DNA of 64,000 nucleotides from Pseudochelatococcus lubricantis. Lineage in GTDB: Bacteria > Pseudomonadota > Alphaproteobacteria > Rhizobiales > Beijerinckiaceae. Made by a program: the position numbers and the translations under genes. The notes beneath the pieces were generated by a model. The model did no database searches. It worked only from the letters and a program-made list of their open reading frames with translations, and was not told the DNA's origin. The stretch is taken from contig NZ_JBHLXC010000012.1 in NCBI RefSeq assembly GCF_042432495.1, positions 1-64,000 of the forward strand, given 5' to 3'. Below are positions 9,951-19,333 of this stretch, in pieces. How positions within the stretch are numbered: the first letter of the stretch is position 1; each line of letters opens with the position of its first letter.

Positions 9951-10784
9951 ATGCACAGCTTTTATGAACCGATATCCCATGCAAAACATGCCGGGATGCG
10001 TTGGTCGTTGCCTGCAAGGTTTGAATTCGCACAGGATCTGCGTCTGATCCAGGTGACGTTCCAGGAAATTCGCCGCGCCGCGAATTTTTATCCGTTATGT
10101 CTGCGCCAGACCGGGAATATTCTTGATCTCGTTGCCATCCTCGCCGATGAACAAGGCAAGAATATTCATATCGACGCAGCAGGAAAGTGGGCCACCGAGT
10201 ACCTGCCGCTGATGCTCAGGGTTCATCCTTTCAGCCTCGTTCGCCGTGCCGGTGGCGATGACCTTCTGCTGGCCGTGACCCACGATGGCGGCCTGTTCGG
10301 CAAGGACGGCGAGCATGACCTTTTCGACGAGCACGGCAAATTCTCGCCGGCGACGTCCATCGTGCTCGCCGCGCTGCAGACAGCGGAAACGCAGCGGCCT
10401 GCACTGCGGACGGCGTGCGAATTGCTCGCCACGCTCGATATCACCGTTCCTGTTCCTTCCGGCGCGCTGAACGGCGGGCTCCACCGTCAGAAATTGTTTG
10501 TGATCGATCCTGAAAAACTTGCAGCGCTCTCCGCCACGCAACGAGCAAGATATGTGGAACTCTATCGCTCCAACCCGTTCGCGCTCCATCTGGTGGAAGC
10601 CATTGTGTATTCCCAGAATAACTTTGCCTTCCGTTCGCTATTGGCCGATATGCCCCACGGCGAACGTCTGAAGCAGGTGCATCCTTCCATCACCCCTGAG
10701 CCGACTCCCGACGACACTCCGCCAGCCGAGGTCGACGAAAATACCTTCATTGATTATGGTGCAACGCTTGATTTTGGCAGCTAA
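9951..10784 (+). CDS. SapC family protein (second copy)
   Basis: This 277-residue protein also carries the SapC pattern: RLIQVTFQEIRRAANFYPLCLRQ, then LVAILADEQGKNIHIDAAGKW and YLPLMLRVHPFSLVRR. It aligns with the first copy over the N-terminal ~110 residues but differs clearly afterwards, and adds an acidic, proline-rich tail (TPEPTPDDTPPAEVDENTF). ATG 9951 was taken as the start; an in-frame TTG at 9936 is less likely. It is the second of two tandem genes upstream of the type I secretion ATPase. The pair may be subunits of one complex or act on different substrates. Confidence 0.75.
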   Translation: MHSFYEPISHAKHAGMRWSLPARFEFAQDLRLIQVTFQEIRRAANFYPLCLRQTGNILDLVAILADEQGKNIHIDAAGKWATEYLPLMLRVHPFSLVRRAGGDDLLLAVTHDGGLFGKDGEHDLFDEHGKFSPATSIVLAALQTAETQRPALRTACELLATLDITVPVPSGALNGGLHRQKLFVIDPEKLAALSATQRARYVELYRSNPFALHLVEAIVYSQNNFAFRSLLADMPHGERLKQVHPSITPEPTPDDTPPAEVDENTFIDYGATLDFGS

Positions 10785-11256
10785 GGAATTTATGGACCGA
10801 ACGGCTTGTCGTTATTGTCCCCAAAATCTGCATTTTCGGGCCATCGTGCAACAGCACACCGCCTCATGGAAACACCGCTTTTCCAGCCACAGTCGTTAAA
10901 GTTATCCTCTACGTGACCGGGCCGCGCCAAACGCCGGCGTCTTCCTCTACAGAATCCAAGCCGTTTCAGCATGCTTCCCTGGGGCACAGCATAAATAGGC
11001 AAAATCAAGGCGTTATTTACGGAATTTGCTGCGATTGATTTAAAGGCGCACTTACTATATATGCATACCGTTATCTTGATTTAGGTTTCTAACATCGGCA
11101 ATCTGCATGTATCATTTCTTACTATCGTTTACCAAACTTCCTTGATCATGGCGGAATGTTGGATGTGGATGCCGTCGGAAGTATCCTTTTCCGTTGACTC
11201 TCCGGAAGCGTGAAGAGCCAACAGATGTTGATGTCGCTAACTGACGGGGTCGTAGC
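10785..11256. other. Intergenic region between sapC-like genes and the secretion operon
   Basis: These 472 bp hold no supported gene. The stretch 11020-11150 is AT-rich and is the likely promoter region of the secretion operon starting at 11257. I see no clear terminator or operator. Confidence 0.5.
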
Positions 11257-13005
11257 GTGCTCGGATCATCAGGAATGTCTGGTCGCCCGTCTGACGTTCA
11301 CAAGGCTTCCACGCCTCTCGATCAGACGATCTCCGCAGCGCGGCCTGCTATTCTTGGATTGATCGGCTTCGGGAGCGTGACGAGTATTCTTTCTCTCGTT
11401 CCATCGCTCTACATGCTGAACGTCTTCGACCGCGTCATGACGAGCCGGAACATCACCACGCTCATCATGTTGACGGCGATCGCGCTTTTCCTCGTGCTGA
11501 TCGGCGCGATCGTGGAACGCATGCGAGCGACCGTCTCGCTGCGCGTCGGCGCCTGGGGAGACGAAAAGGTGTCCCCCGCCCTGCTGGCGGCCGTGCAGGA
11601 TGTGGCGCTCCGGTCAGGACGGCGTGTCGACGTGCAGGCCTTGCGCGATCTTGACAGTTTTCGGGAATTCTGGACCGGTACCGGGCTCCAAACGTTGGTC
11701 AGGGCTGCCTGGTCTCCACTGTTTGTCATCGTTCTTTTTTTCCTGCATCCGCTTTTCGGATACATCGCTATTCTGGGTTTGCTGGTGGTTCTGGCCCTGA
11801 CGATCGCCAACAATCACGCGACCCACAAGCCGCTCGGCAAAGCCGCGGCGGCCAGCCGCAAGGCAACGGCATGGATGTCAGCCACCATCCGGAACATCGA
11901 AGTCATGCATGCCATGGGCATGCGCCCGGCGTTTCGCAAGCTGTGGCAGAAGGATCACAAGGAAGCACTGTTCTGGCAAAACGATTCCAGCGATAAATCA
12001 GCGGCTTATGTCGTCGCGTCGAGTTTCTTCCAGTCGGCTCTCGGGCTTTGTGTCCTTGCGTTGGGCATCTATCTGGCTATTCAGGGTGAAATTTCCGCCG
12101 GGGCTGCCTTCGTTTCCCGCATTCTCTTCGGGCAGGCCGTGGGGCCATTGACAGGTCTGATTGGCCAGTTGAAGGGCTACACGACGTCGCGGATATCGTA
12201 CGACAATCTCCAGCACATATTCAGGAGTGCCGTGGACGATTCCGAGCGCATCGTTCTGCCGATCCCGGACGGTGCGCTGTCTATGCACGGCGTGATGCTT
12301 GAATTGCCCGAGACAAAGCAGATCATCTTGCGCAACGTCAATCTGGTCATCGAGCCGGGCGACACCGTGGCCATGGTGGGGCCGAGCGGCTCCGGAAAAT
12401 CGACGCTTGCCCGCGCCATGGTGGGCATACTGCCCCCCGCGATGGGCGAGATCAGGCTTGATGGCGCGGAGCTGAAGCACTGGCAGGTCGACCAGCTCGG
12501 CAAGTATCTGGGCTACGTCCCGCAGGACGTGGAGTTGATCCCGGGCACGATCGCCCAGAACATCGCCCGCTTCGGTTCGCGCGACGACGAAGCGACGATC
12601 GCCGCCGCCAAGTTCGTTGGTGCTCATGACCTGATTCTGCGCCTGTCCGGTGGATACAATACCGCCATCGACATTGACGGCAGAGGGCTGTCCGGCGGCC
12701 AGCGGCAACGGATCGCTCTTGCCCGCGCCGCCTACGGGAATCCCGCGCTGGTCGTGCTGGACGAGCCGAACTCAAATCTGGACGCCGCGGGCGAACAGAT
12801 GTTGTTGCAGGCTATCAAGCGTTTTAAAGCCCAGGGAACAACGGTCGTCATCGTCACGCACAAAGCCCAGATACTGGCCGCCGTCGACAAGATCATCTAT
12901 GTGAACGGAGGCGGTATCAGTCATTTCGGTTCCCGCGACGAGGTCATGAGCCATATCGCGGGCGCAAAGCTGCCACCACCGCCCGCAGCAATAGGGAGTA
13001 AATGA
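11257..13005 (+). CDS. prsD: Type I secretion system ABC transporter (PrsD family)
   Basis: The 582-residue inner-membrane ATPase has ~5-6 predicted membrane segments in residues 30-300 (SVTSILSLVPSLYMLNVFDRV, LVVLALTIANN). The nucleotide-binding domain has Walker A GPSGSGKST near residue 375, the LSGGQRQR signature near 478 and Walker B ALVVLDEPNSNLD near 497. There is no C39 peptidase domain, so it belongs to the PrsD/HasD/AprD group that exports RTX proteins with C-terminal signals. The GTG at 11257 is taken as start; ATG 11275, with AGGA one base away, is an alternative. The HlyD-type partner begins one base past its stop. The nearby RTX/DUF4214 protein is the obvious candidate substrate. 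No TolC gene is in the window. Confidence 0.9.
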   Translation: MLGSSGMSGRPSDVHKASTPLDQTISAARPAILGLIGFGSVTSILSLVPSLYMLNVFDRVMTSRNITTLIMLTAIALFLVLIGAIVERMRATVSLRVGAWGDEKVSPALLAAVQDVALRSGRRVDVQALRDLDSFREFWTGTGLQTLVRAAWSPLFVIVLFFLHPLFGYIAILGLLVVLALTIANNHATHKPLGKAAAASRKATAWMSATIRNIEVMHAMGMRPAFRKLWQKDHKEALFWQNDSSDKSAAYVVASSFFQSALGLCVLALGIYLAIQGEISAGAAFVSRILFGQAVGPLTGLIGQLKGYTTSRISYDNLQHIFRSAVDDSERIVLPIPDGALSMHGVMLELPETKQIILRNVNLVIEPGDTVAMVGPSGSGKSTLARAMVGILPPAMGEIRLDGAELKHWQVDQLGKYLGYVPQDVELIPGTIAQNIARFGSRDDEATIAAAKFVGAHDLILRLSGGYNTAIDIDGRGLSGGQRQRIALARAAYGNPALVVLDEPNSNLDAAGEQMLLQAIKRFKAQGTTVVIVTHKAQILAAVDKIIYVNGGGISHFGSRDEVMSHIAGAKLPPPPAAIGSK

Positions 13006-13006
13006 C

Positions 13007-14407
13007 ATGGCGCTTCCTTCCCCGCTCAACCGCTCCCGCATTGCCCCGGCGGCCGAGGAAACAGTGCTGCCGGGCCTGGCGGCTGACGAAGCACCGGCCT
13101 CGGACCTGCCACGGACGACGTCGTCCACCAATTGGCGCACGCCGCTGCTGATCGGCTGGGCGGTCATCGCTTTCGGGCTGGGCGGCAGTCTGGCCTGGGC
13201 GACGCTGGCTCCGCTGGACAGCGCCGTTTCCGCTCAGGGCGTCGTGTCGGTGGAAAGCAACCGCAAGACCGTTCAGCATCTGGAAGGCGGGATTGTCCGC
13301 GAAATCCGTGTCCGGGACGGCGACTATGTAGACGAAGGCGACGTGCTGTTCCGGCTGGATGGAACACAGGCCGCAGCCAATCTGGAAGTGGTTCGGAACC
13401 AGAGGGCGGCCGCGCTCGCCGAGGAAGCGCGCCTGACCGCAGAGCGCGATGGCAGCTCGACCCTTGAGTTCCCGTCGGATGTCATGGAACGCCAGAACGA
13501 TCCGGCCGTTGCCAAGGCGATTGCGGACCAGCAGAGGCTGTTCCGGGAGCGGCAATCTTATCTCTCTGCCCAGAAGGACGTCCTCGAGTCGCAGGTCAAG
13601 CAGGCCCAGGAACAACTCGAAGGTGCCGCCCAGGAGCGCGCATCCGGCCTCAAGCAGATTTCTTGGGTGGATCAGGAGCTGCCGTCCTTGCGCGACCTCT
13701 ACAAGAAGGGGCTCGTGCAATGGACGCGCATCACCTCGCTGGAGCGGCAACGCGCGCAGCTTGAAGGCGTGGTGGCCGCCGCCGCGGCGACGCATGCCCG
13801 CCTTCTGCATTCCATCAACGAGGCGAACCTGAAGATTGCCGAATTGAAGCAACAGTTTCATCAGCAGGTCGCGGAGTCGATTGCCGCGACACGCAAACTG
13901 ATTGCGGAGACCGAGCAGAAGCAGAAGGTCGCGCAGGACATTCTCGACCGTCTTGATGTGCGCGCCCCGCAGACGGGCGTCGTGCAGGGTCTCAAGGTGT
14001 TCACACCGGGCGCCGTCATCAGGCAAGGCGATCCGCTGCTCGATATCGTGCCACTCAACGAGGAACTCGTGATCCGTGCCCAGGTTTCGCCGTACAGCAT
14101 GGACGTTGTCCATGCCGGCCTGCGTGCCGAAATCCGTTTTCCGTCGTTCCACCTGCCCTACGTGCCGGTCATGTTCGGATACATCAAGAATATCTCGTAT
14201 GACCGCCTGATGGACGAAGCGACCAATCAACCCTATTTCGCCGCGGACGTCGTCGCGGATCGCAGCACGTTGCCGGAGGAAATCCGGGACAAGCTCAGAG
14301 CCGGCCTCCCGACCGATGTCCTGATCGTGGCCGGTGAAAGGACGCCCCTGCAATATCTTCTGCGCCCTCTGACCGACAGGCTGCGTAAAGGCATGCGGGA
14401 AAACTGA
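13007..14407 (+). CDS. prsE: HlyD-family type I secretion membrane fusion protein (PrsE family)
   Basis: This 466-residue periplasmic adaptor has one N-terminal membrane anchor (residues ~45-66, LLIGWAVIAFGLGGSLAWATL). A lipoyl half (SAQGVVSVESNRKTVQHLEGG, then IVREIRVRDGDYVDEGD) follows, then a long alpha-helical hairpin rich in E, Q and R (residues ~125-310), and a second lipoyl half with VRAPQTGVVQGLKVFTPGAVIRQGDPLLDIVP. The conserved HlyD C-terminal segment is also present. It bridges the PrsD-type ATPase to an outer-membrane TolC-like channel. A GGGAG site eight bases upstream, inside the end of the previous gene, fixes the start and shows translational coupling. Confidence 0.92.
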   Translation: MALPSPLNRSRIAPAAEETVLPGLAADEAPASDLPRTTSSTNWRTPLLIGWAVIAFGLGGSLAWATLAPLDSAVSAQGVVSVESNRKTVQHLEGGIVREIRVRDGDYVDEGDVLFRLDGTQAAANLEVVRNQRAAALAEEARLTAERDGSSTLEFPSDVMERQNDPAVAKAIADQQRLFRERQSYLSAQKDVLESQVKQAQEQLEGAAQERASGLKQISWVDQELPSLRDLYKKGLVQWTRITSLERQRAQLEGVVAAAAATHARLLHSINEANLKIAELKQQFHQQVAESIAATRKLIAETEQKQKVAQDILDRLDVRAPQTGVVQGLKVFTPGAVIRQGDPLLDIVPLNEELVIRAQVSPYSMDVVHAGLRAEIRFPSFHLPYVPVMFGYIKNISYDRLMDEATNQPYFAADVVADRSTLPEEIRDKLRAGLPTDVLIVAGERTPLQYLLRPLTDRLRKGMREN

Positions 14408-14577
14408 ACCGGGTCAATTCCGCCCCCCCCTCCACGAGACGCTTCATGTAGGGAAGTATTCCGGGGCGGAAAGAGCGCGCCGGATCCGCATCGTCGTACT
14501 TTAATTCTTTGATTTTGAACGAATTCTTACCGGTCGAATGACCCGACTTGACCGGAACGCCCCCCGGAAACCGGCAA

Positions 14578-14620
14578 GCCTCCCGAGCGGCCATGATCAG
14601 GTCTCGGGAGGCCTTTTATT
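14578..14620 (+). terminator. Rho-independent terminator after the secretion operon
   Basis: A perfect 10-bp stem (14578-14587 with 14603-14612) and 15-base loop is followed by CTTTTATTT on the plus strand. It ends the prsD-prsE unit and sits 20 bp beyond the stop of the opposing gene, so it may serve both directions. Confidence 0.85.
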
Positions 14621-14632
14621 TGACTTGCCGCG

Positions 14633-17600
14633 TCAGGCAGCAGCCTGCTTATTACGTTGCTCATCGATACCGGTGACGTGCCTGTTGAAGTCGGGCCCGT
14701 TCTGTGCGCCCAGCCGGAGCGCGGCATGCGCCGCACGTTCGGCCTCGTCCAGATCGCCCGATTGCAGCAGGAGACCGATAAGATAATCGTGCGACCATGG
14801 GTCGGACGGGTCTGCTTCCAGTGACTGCCTGGCCAGAAGCACAGCTGCGCCCATATTCTTGCGGCGCGCTTCCACCTTGCTGAGCTGTCGCAAGAACGGC
14901 CCGGGCTTCTCACCATTTACCGTCAACCCGGCCCGGCTTGCCTCCTCGGCTGCATCCAGATCATTCTGTTGCAACAGCAGACCGATCAGATGATGGTGCG
15001 AGCCCGTGTCGGCCGAATTGATCTCCAGCGATTGTCGAGCCAGATCCACCGCCCGCGCGGGCTCCCGACGCTTGGCGGCGAGATTGCTCTGATGGCGAAG
15101 AAACATCGCGCGCTGGTGCCCGTGCAGCGCCAATCCGGCCGCAATTGCCTGCTCCGCGACGTCAAGCTCGTTCTGCTGCAGCAGAAGGCCGATCAGGTGG
15201 TGATGCGAGCCTGCATCCGAAGGATCGACATCCACGGCGCGCCGGGCCAGTTCCACAGCCAGCGCCGGATCGCGCCGTCTGGCGGCTAGATTGCTCTGAT
15301 GCCGGATAAACCGGGAAGGCTTGTACCCGTGCAAGGCCAGTCCGGCCGCAATCGCTTCCTCGGCGCCGGCGAAATCGTTCTGTTGCAGCAACAGCCCGAT
15401 CAGGTGGTGATGCGACTCTGCGTCAGATGCATCCGCTTCAAGCGCATGCAGCGCCAGTTCCGCCGCCCGCACCGGATCGCGCCGCCTGGTGGCGATATTG
15501 CTCAGATGGCGGATGAACGCTGCCGGTCGATTACCGTACTGCCTGAGCGCCGTCTCTACCGCTTCCTCGGCTGCATCGAGATCGTTCTGCTGCAGCAGAA
15601 GGCCAATCAGGTGGTGATGCATGCCGGCGTCGAATGGATCGGCCTCGACTGCATGTCTGGCAAGCTCCACGGCCAGCGCCGGATCGCCTCGCCTGACGGC
15701 AAGATTACTCCGGTGCCGGATAAACCGGGCGGGCTTGTCCCCGTGCAAGGCCAGTCCGGCTGCAATCGCTTCCTCGGCGCCGGCGAAATCGTTCTGTTGC
15801 AGCAACAGCCCGATCAGGTGGTGACGCGACTCTACGTCAGATGCATCCGCTTCAAGCGCACGCCGTGCCAGTCCCACTGCCCGCACCGGATCGCGCCGCC
15901 TGGTGGCGATATTGCTCAGATGGCGGATGAACGCTGCCGGTCGATTACCGTGCTGCCTCAGCGCCGTCTCGACCGCTTCCTCGGCTGCATCGAGATCGTT
16001 CTGCTGTAGCAGAAGGCCGATCAGGTGGTGATGCGAGCCTGCATCCGAAGGATCGACATCCACGGCGCGCCGGGCCAGTTCCACAGCCAGCACCGGATCG
16101 CGCCGTCTGGCGGCTAGATTGCTCTGATGCCGGATAAACCGGGAAGGCTTGTACCCGTGCAAGACCAGTCCGGCCGCAATCGCTTCCCCGGCAGCGTCGA
16201 ATTCATTCTGTTGCAGCAACAGCCCGATCAGGTGGTGATGCGACTCTACGTCAGTTGCATCCGCTTCAAGCGCACGTCGCGCCAGTTCCACGGCCCGCGC
16301 CAGTTCGCGTCGCTTCCCCGCCACATTGCTCTGGTGGCGGATAAACGGTCCCGGCCTTTTTTGATGCTGTGCCAGCGCCGTCTCTACCGCTTCCTCGGCT
16401 GCATCGAGATCGTTCTGCTGCAGCAGAAGGCCGATCAGATGGTGATGCATGCCCGCGTCAAGTGGATCGGCGTCGACGGCATGTCTGGCAAATTCCACAG
16501 CCCGTGCAGGATCGCCTCGCCTGACGGCAAGATTACTCCGGTGCCGGATAAACCGGGCGGGCTTGTCCCCATGCAAGGCCAGTCCGGCTGCAATCGCTTC
16601 CTCGGCGCCAGCGAAATCGTTCTGTTGCAGCAACAGCCCGATCAGGTGGTGATGCGACTCTACGTCGGATGCATCCGCTTCAAGCGCACGTCGCGCCAGT
16701 TCCACGGCCCGCGCCAGTTCGCGTCGCTTCCCCGCCACATTGCTCTGGTGGCGGATAAACGGTCCTGGCCTTTTTTCATGTTGTGCCAGCGCCGTCTCGA
16801 CCGCTTCCTCGGCTGCATCGAGATCGTTCTGCTGCAGCAGAAGGCCGATCAGGTGATGATGGGCGCCGGCGTCCGCCGGTTCAATGTCCCGCGCCTGGCG
16901 GGCGCATTCCGCCGCCTGTGCGGGCTCTCCCCGTTGCTGCGCCAGCGCGCTGACGTGGCGCAGATAGCGGCTGGGCCCGGGAAGCCCGAGATCGAGCGCT
17001 TTCCGGACAGTTGCCTCCGAGAGATCGAGATCTCCCTTCTGCTGTTGCATGCGCGCGAGATGGAGGTACGAGTCTCCGTCCGCCGGGCCGGCATCGAGGG
17101 CCTGCTGCGCCCAGTCTACCGCCGCCGCCCAGTTGCGCCGCTGCGCCTCGATATTGCTGACGCGACGCAGGATCGGGACGGGATTGACGGTCGGCGTCTG
17201 CAAGGCGCGGCGAGCCGCCTGCCGCGCGTCCGCCAGTTCACCGATCAGTCGCTGCGCCAACGAAACACGGGTCGGGGCGGAAACCGCTCCGGACGGCGCG
17301 TCGATGCCCAGCATGGCCGCCATGCGCTGATGCGCGGCAGGCAGCAGCGGCGCGTAGTCGTCCGCGACGATGCTGAGGCTTTCGGGTGACTGCACGCGCG
17401 ATATCTCGTCCGGCAACCAGCCCACCGCCTTCTTGCCGAGGCTGTAGATGACGGCGCGAGACACCTTGCGGGTAATCGCCCGTTCGGCAAGGTCACGCGC
17501 TATCCTTCCCCTGGCTTCTCCGCCAGGGGCGGCCTCGAAGGCATGTTCCAGCTGGGCAGCCATCCGTGCAACGGCCGAATAGGTCAGGTTGACGAATAAC

Positions 17601-19000
17601 TGATGGGTCGCCGGATAGTATTTCGCAACCCTGCCCTGAAGCCCTCGCTCATCGATCTGTGCCTCGTCCGACAGGGCGATGATTTCCGGTGGCTTCTCGA
17701 AGGTCTGCTGGGCCGGCGGTCGCGGCGGGGAAGACGGCGGAGTTCCGGGCGGCGACACCGGGGGCTGAGGCTCTTTCGCCTCTTCGGGCATGCCGCGCAC
17801 CTTGCCGGTTCCCCGATACTGGGGGGCGATGCCGAGTTCGGCGAGCAGTTCCTGCAGTTCACCTTTCAGATCGCCGAGGAAATCGACCTGCGCAGGGCCA
17901 TAGGAGGCGATGATCTGGCGCAGCCAGGCGGGAATGCCGTCGCGCACCAGCGGTGCGAAATCACCGGCATGGACCTGCCGCTGATCGCCTTTCCTGAACC
18001 GCAGAAACTGGCGATAGAGATCGGGCTGCACCTCGAAGTCGTCCGGCAGCTCGATGAAAACCGTGAAATGTCCGGCGCCGAAGGGTATGCCGAAAAGCGG
18101 CGCCTCCTGAAGCCATTCCTGTTGCTGGCGGATGGCATAAATCTCGCCGCGATAGACGAGGCTGACCTGTCCCGCTATCCGGATGCCATCCGCATCCGGC
18201 GCGACCACCGGCTCGTAACCGTAGTGGATAACGATGCCGCCGACGGTCGATACGCTCTCGATCCGGTGCATGCGGCCGAAGCGCGCTTCAGCGGGAACAA
18301 ATACGCGATCGGGCAGCCCCGGTGCACCGCCGCTCACCGTCAGCGACACACCCGCAGGCGTGCGGAAGAAGCGCCGGGCGAGATAGTGGAGGCTCCAGTC
18401 CGGCGGCACCGACGGATCGTTGTCATAGGGATTGAGCCACGTGTCCTGCTCCTGCCGGTTGCCGAACAGAACAACCTCCGTCCAGTCAGACGACAGGTTG
18501 TAGTCACCTTCGAAACGGCAGAGGGCGGTTACGTCATCGACCTCGGACCCGACGGCCGATGCAGCCTCGCGGTAAGGAATCCGCCCATAGATTCCGTGCC
18601 GTTGCCCCATTGTCACCTCGCTCACCACGCCATTCCGGCACGAGCGATAACGGAGGCCGTATTTGTTGGAGGGCAGCGACGCGACTTTCGCGCCCATGCC
18701 GAAGTTCCGGTCCAGCGCATTCACCTTGTGCAGGGATGACGCCAGATCGCAGATGCGATGCAGTTCTGTCGCCGTCATGCCGAGCCCGGTATTCCAGATG
18801 GAGAGCTTGCGGACGCCATCGATCATCCTGGGCCTGATATCCACCAACTGCTGGCCTGCGGGCGCGGTACCCGCCGCTTCCAGTGCATTCATCACCAGCT
18901 CGCGCAGCATCATCGTCTTGGGGCAGCGCTCGATAGTACTGGCAACCAGAAACCCTTCGTTGGCAATACGAAGAGCCGCAATAGGACTATTGGCGGACAC
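14633..19000 (-). CDS. Giant GHKL ATPase-TPR repeat fusion protein
   Basis: The 1455-residue protein starts with a GHKL ATP-binding domain. The N box is E34..N38 (LRELVMNALEAAG), the first glycine box is NTGLGM (70-75), with Asn where Asp is usual, and the lid box is NFGMGAK (99-105). Residues ~110-400 resemble a transducer region. A proline-rich linker (~407-430) and ~200 residues of unknown type follow. From ~645 there is a TPR-like solenoid: one degenerate unit, ten units of exactly 69 residues (714-1403, motif HHHLIGLLLQQND), and a partial last unit. No signal or membrane segment is visible, so it is probably cytoplasmic. GTG 19000 has GGAG six bases upstream. I cannot assign a function. 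It could be an ATP-driven chaperone or scaffold for the adjacent secretion genes, or an unrelated defence-type ATPase. Confidence 0.85.
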   Translation of the reverse strand: MSANSPIAALRIANEGFLVASTIERCPKTMMLRELVMNALEAAGTAPAGQQLVDIRPRMIDGVRKLSIWNTGLGMTATELHRICDLASSLHKVNALDRNFGMGAKVASLPSNKYGLRYRSCRNGVVSEVTMGQRHGIYGRIPYREAASAVGSEVDDVTALCRFEGDYNLSSDWTEVVLFGNRQEQDTWLNPYDNDPSVPPDWSLHYLARRFFRTPAGVSLTVSGGAPGLPDRVFVPAEARFGRMHRIESVSTVGGIVIHYGYEPVVAPDADGIRIAGQVSLVYRGEIYAIRQQQEWLQEAPLFGIPFGAGHFTVFIELPDDFEVQPDLYRQFLRFRKGDQRQVHAGDFAPLVRDGIPAWLRQIIASYGPAQVDFLGDLKGELQELLAELGIAPQYRGTGKVRGMPEEAKEPQPPVSPPGTPPSSPPRPPAQQTFEKPPEIIALSDEAQIDERGLQGRVAKYYPATHQLFVNLTYSAVARMAAQLEHAFEAAPGGEARGRIARDLAERAITRKVSRAVIYSLGKKAVGWLPDEISRVQSPESLSIVADDYAPLLPAAHQRMAAMLGIDAPSGAVSAPTRVSLAQRLIGELADARQAARRALQTPTVNPVPILRRVSNIEAQRRNWAAAVDWAQQALDAGPADGDSYLHLARMQQQKGDLDLSEATVRKALDLGLPGPSRYLRHVSALAQQRGEPAQAAECARQARDIEPADAGAHHHLIGLLLQQNDLDAAEEAVETALAQHEKRPGPFIRHQSNVAGKRRELARAVELARRALEADASDVESHHHLIGLLLQQNDFAGAEEAIAAGLALHGDKPARFIRHRSNLAVRRGDPARAVEFARHAVDADPLDAGMHHHLIGLLLQQNDLDAAEEAVETALAQHQKRPGPFIRHQSNVAGKRRELARAVELARRALEADATDVESHHHLIGLLLQQNEFDAAGEAIAAGLVLHGYKPSRFIRHQSNLAARRRDPVLAVELARRAVDVDPSDAGSHHHLIGLLLQQNDLDAAEEAVETALRQHGNRPAAFIRHLSNIATRRRDPVRAVGLARRALEADASDVESRHHLIGLLLQQNDFAGAEEAIAAGLALHGDKPARFIRHRSNLAVRRGDPALAVELARHAVEADPFDAGMHHHLIGLLLQQNDLDAAEEAVETALRQYGNRPAAFIRHLSNIATRRRDPVRAAELALHALEADASDAESHHHLIGLLLQQNDFAGAEEAIAAGLALHGYKPSRFIRHQSNLAARRRDPALAVELARRAVDVDPSDAGSHHHLIGLLLQQNELDVAEQAIAAGLALHGHQRAMFLRHQSNLAAKRREPARAVDLARQSLEINSADTGSHHHLIGLLLQQNDLDAAEEASRAGLTVNGEKPGPFLRQLSKVEARRKNMGAAVLLARQSLEADPSDPWSHDYLIGLLLQSGDLDEAERAAHAALRLGAQNGPDFNRHVTGIDEQRNKQAAA
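14792..16861 (-). repeat. Ten in-frame 207-bp tandem repeats inside the GHKL-TPR gene
   Basis: The codons for HHHLIGLLLQQN recur every 207 bp from 16861 down to 14791, exactly ten periods with no indel. The first unit in each alternating pair tends to read DLDAAEEAVETAL and the second DFAGAEEAIAAGL, giving a 414-bp higher-order period in the first eight units. A degenerate unit precedes (17068-16862) and a partial one follows (14791-14636). Near-identity implies recent duplication or gene conversion. Confidence 0.95.
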
Positions 19001-19333
19001 GACAAACTCCGGAATAGTGATAACTATTAGAAGTATAACATGATATGGAGATCACGTAAATCCGCGTATGCCGGCCTCCGCGCACCGGCAGGACTGGCTT
19101 GGGAGATTCCAGGCTCCGAGGTCATCGCACAATTTGATGGGGATAGCGAATCTATTCCGGCAAGGACGAGAGAGCTTCCGTCCACCACTTCGGCCCCCGA
19201 TGCCCTCGGATCGCGGTGCCCGTCCGTGAAGAAAGCAGAAGGCAACCGGATACCGCACGCATTTCAACGGCGATCCGCTTGACGTTTCCAGCACCTCCCA
19301 CGGACGGGAGCGGTTAACGGCGTGGCGCGCCCG
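19001..19333. other. Intergenic region upstream of the GHKL-TPR gene
   Basis: These 333 bp lie between the stop of the aldo/keto reductase gene and the GTG of the GHKL-TPR gene, both on the minus strand. An AT-rich stretch at 19010-19050 immediately upstream of the GTG is the likely promoter or leader. No gene or clear hairpin is seen. Confidence 0.45.

Noticed and set aside
14792..16861. Regularly spaced repeats resembling a CRISPR array
   Set aside because: Period is 207 bp, in frame, with protein-level conservation and no unique spacers.
16127..17389. 420-codon plus-strand frame with repetitive peptides (and 15299-16009)
   Set aside because: These are antisense readings of the 207-bp repeats of the GHKL-TPR gene, so their repetition is inherited.
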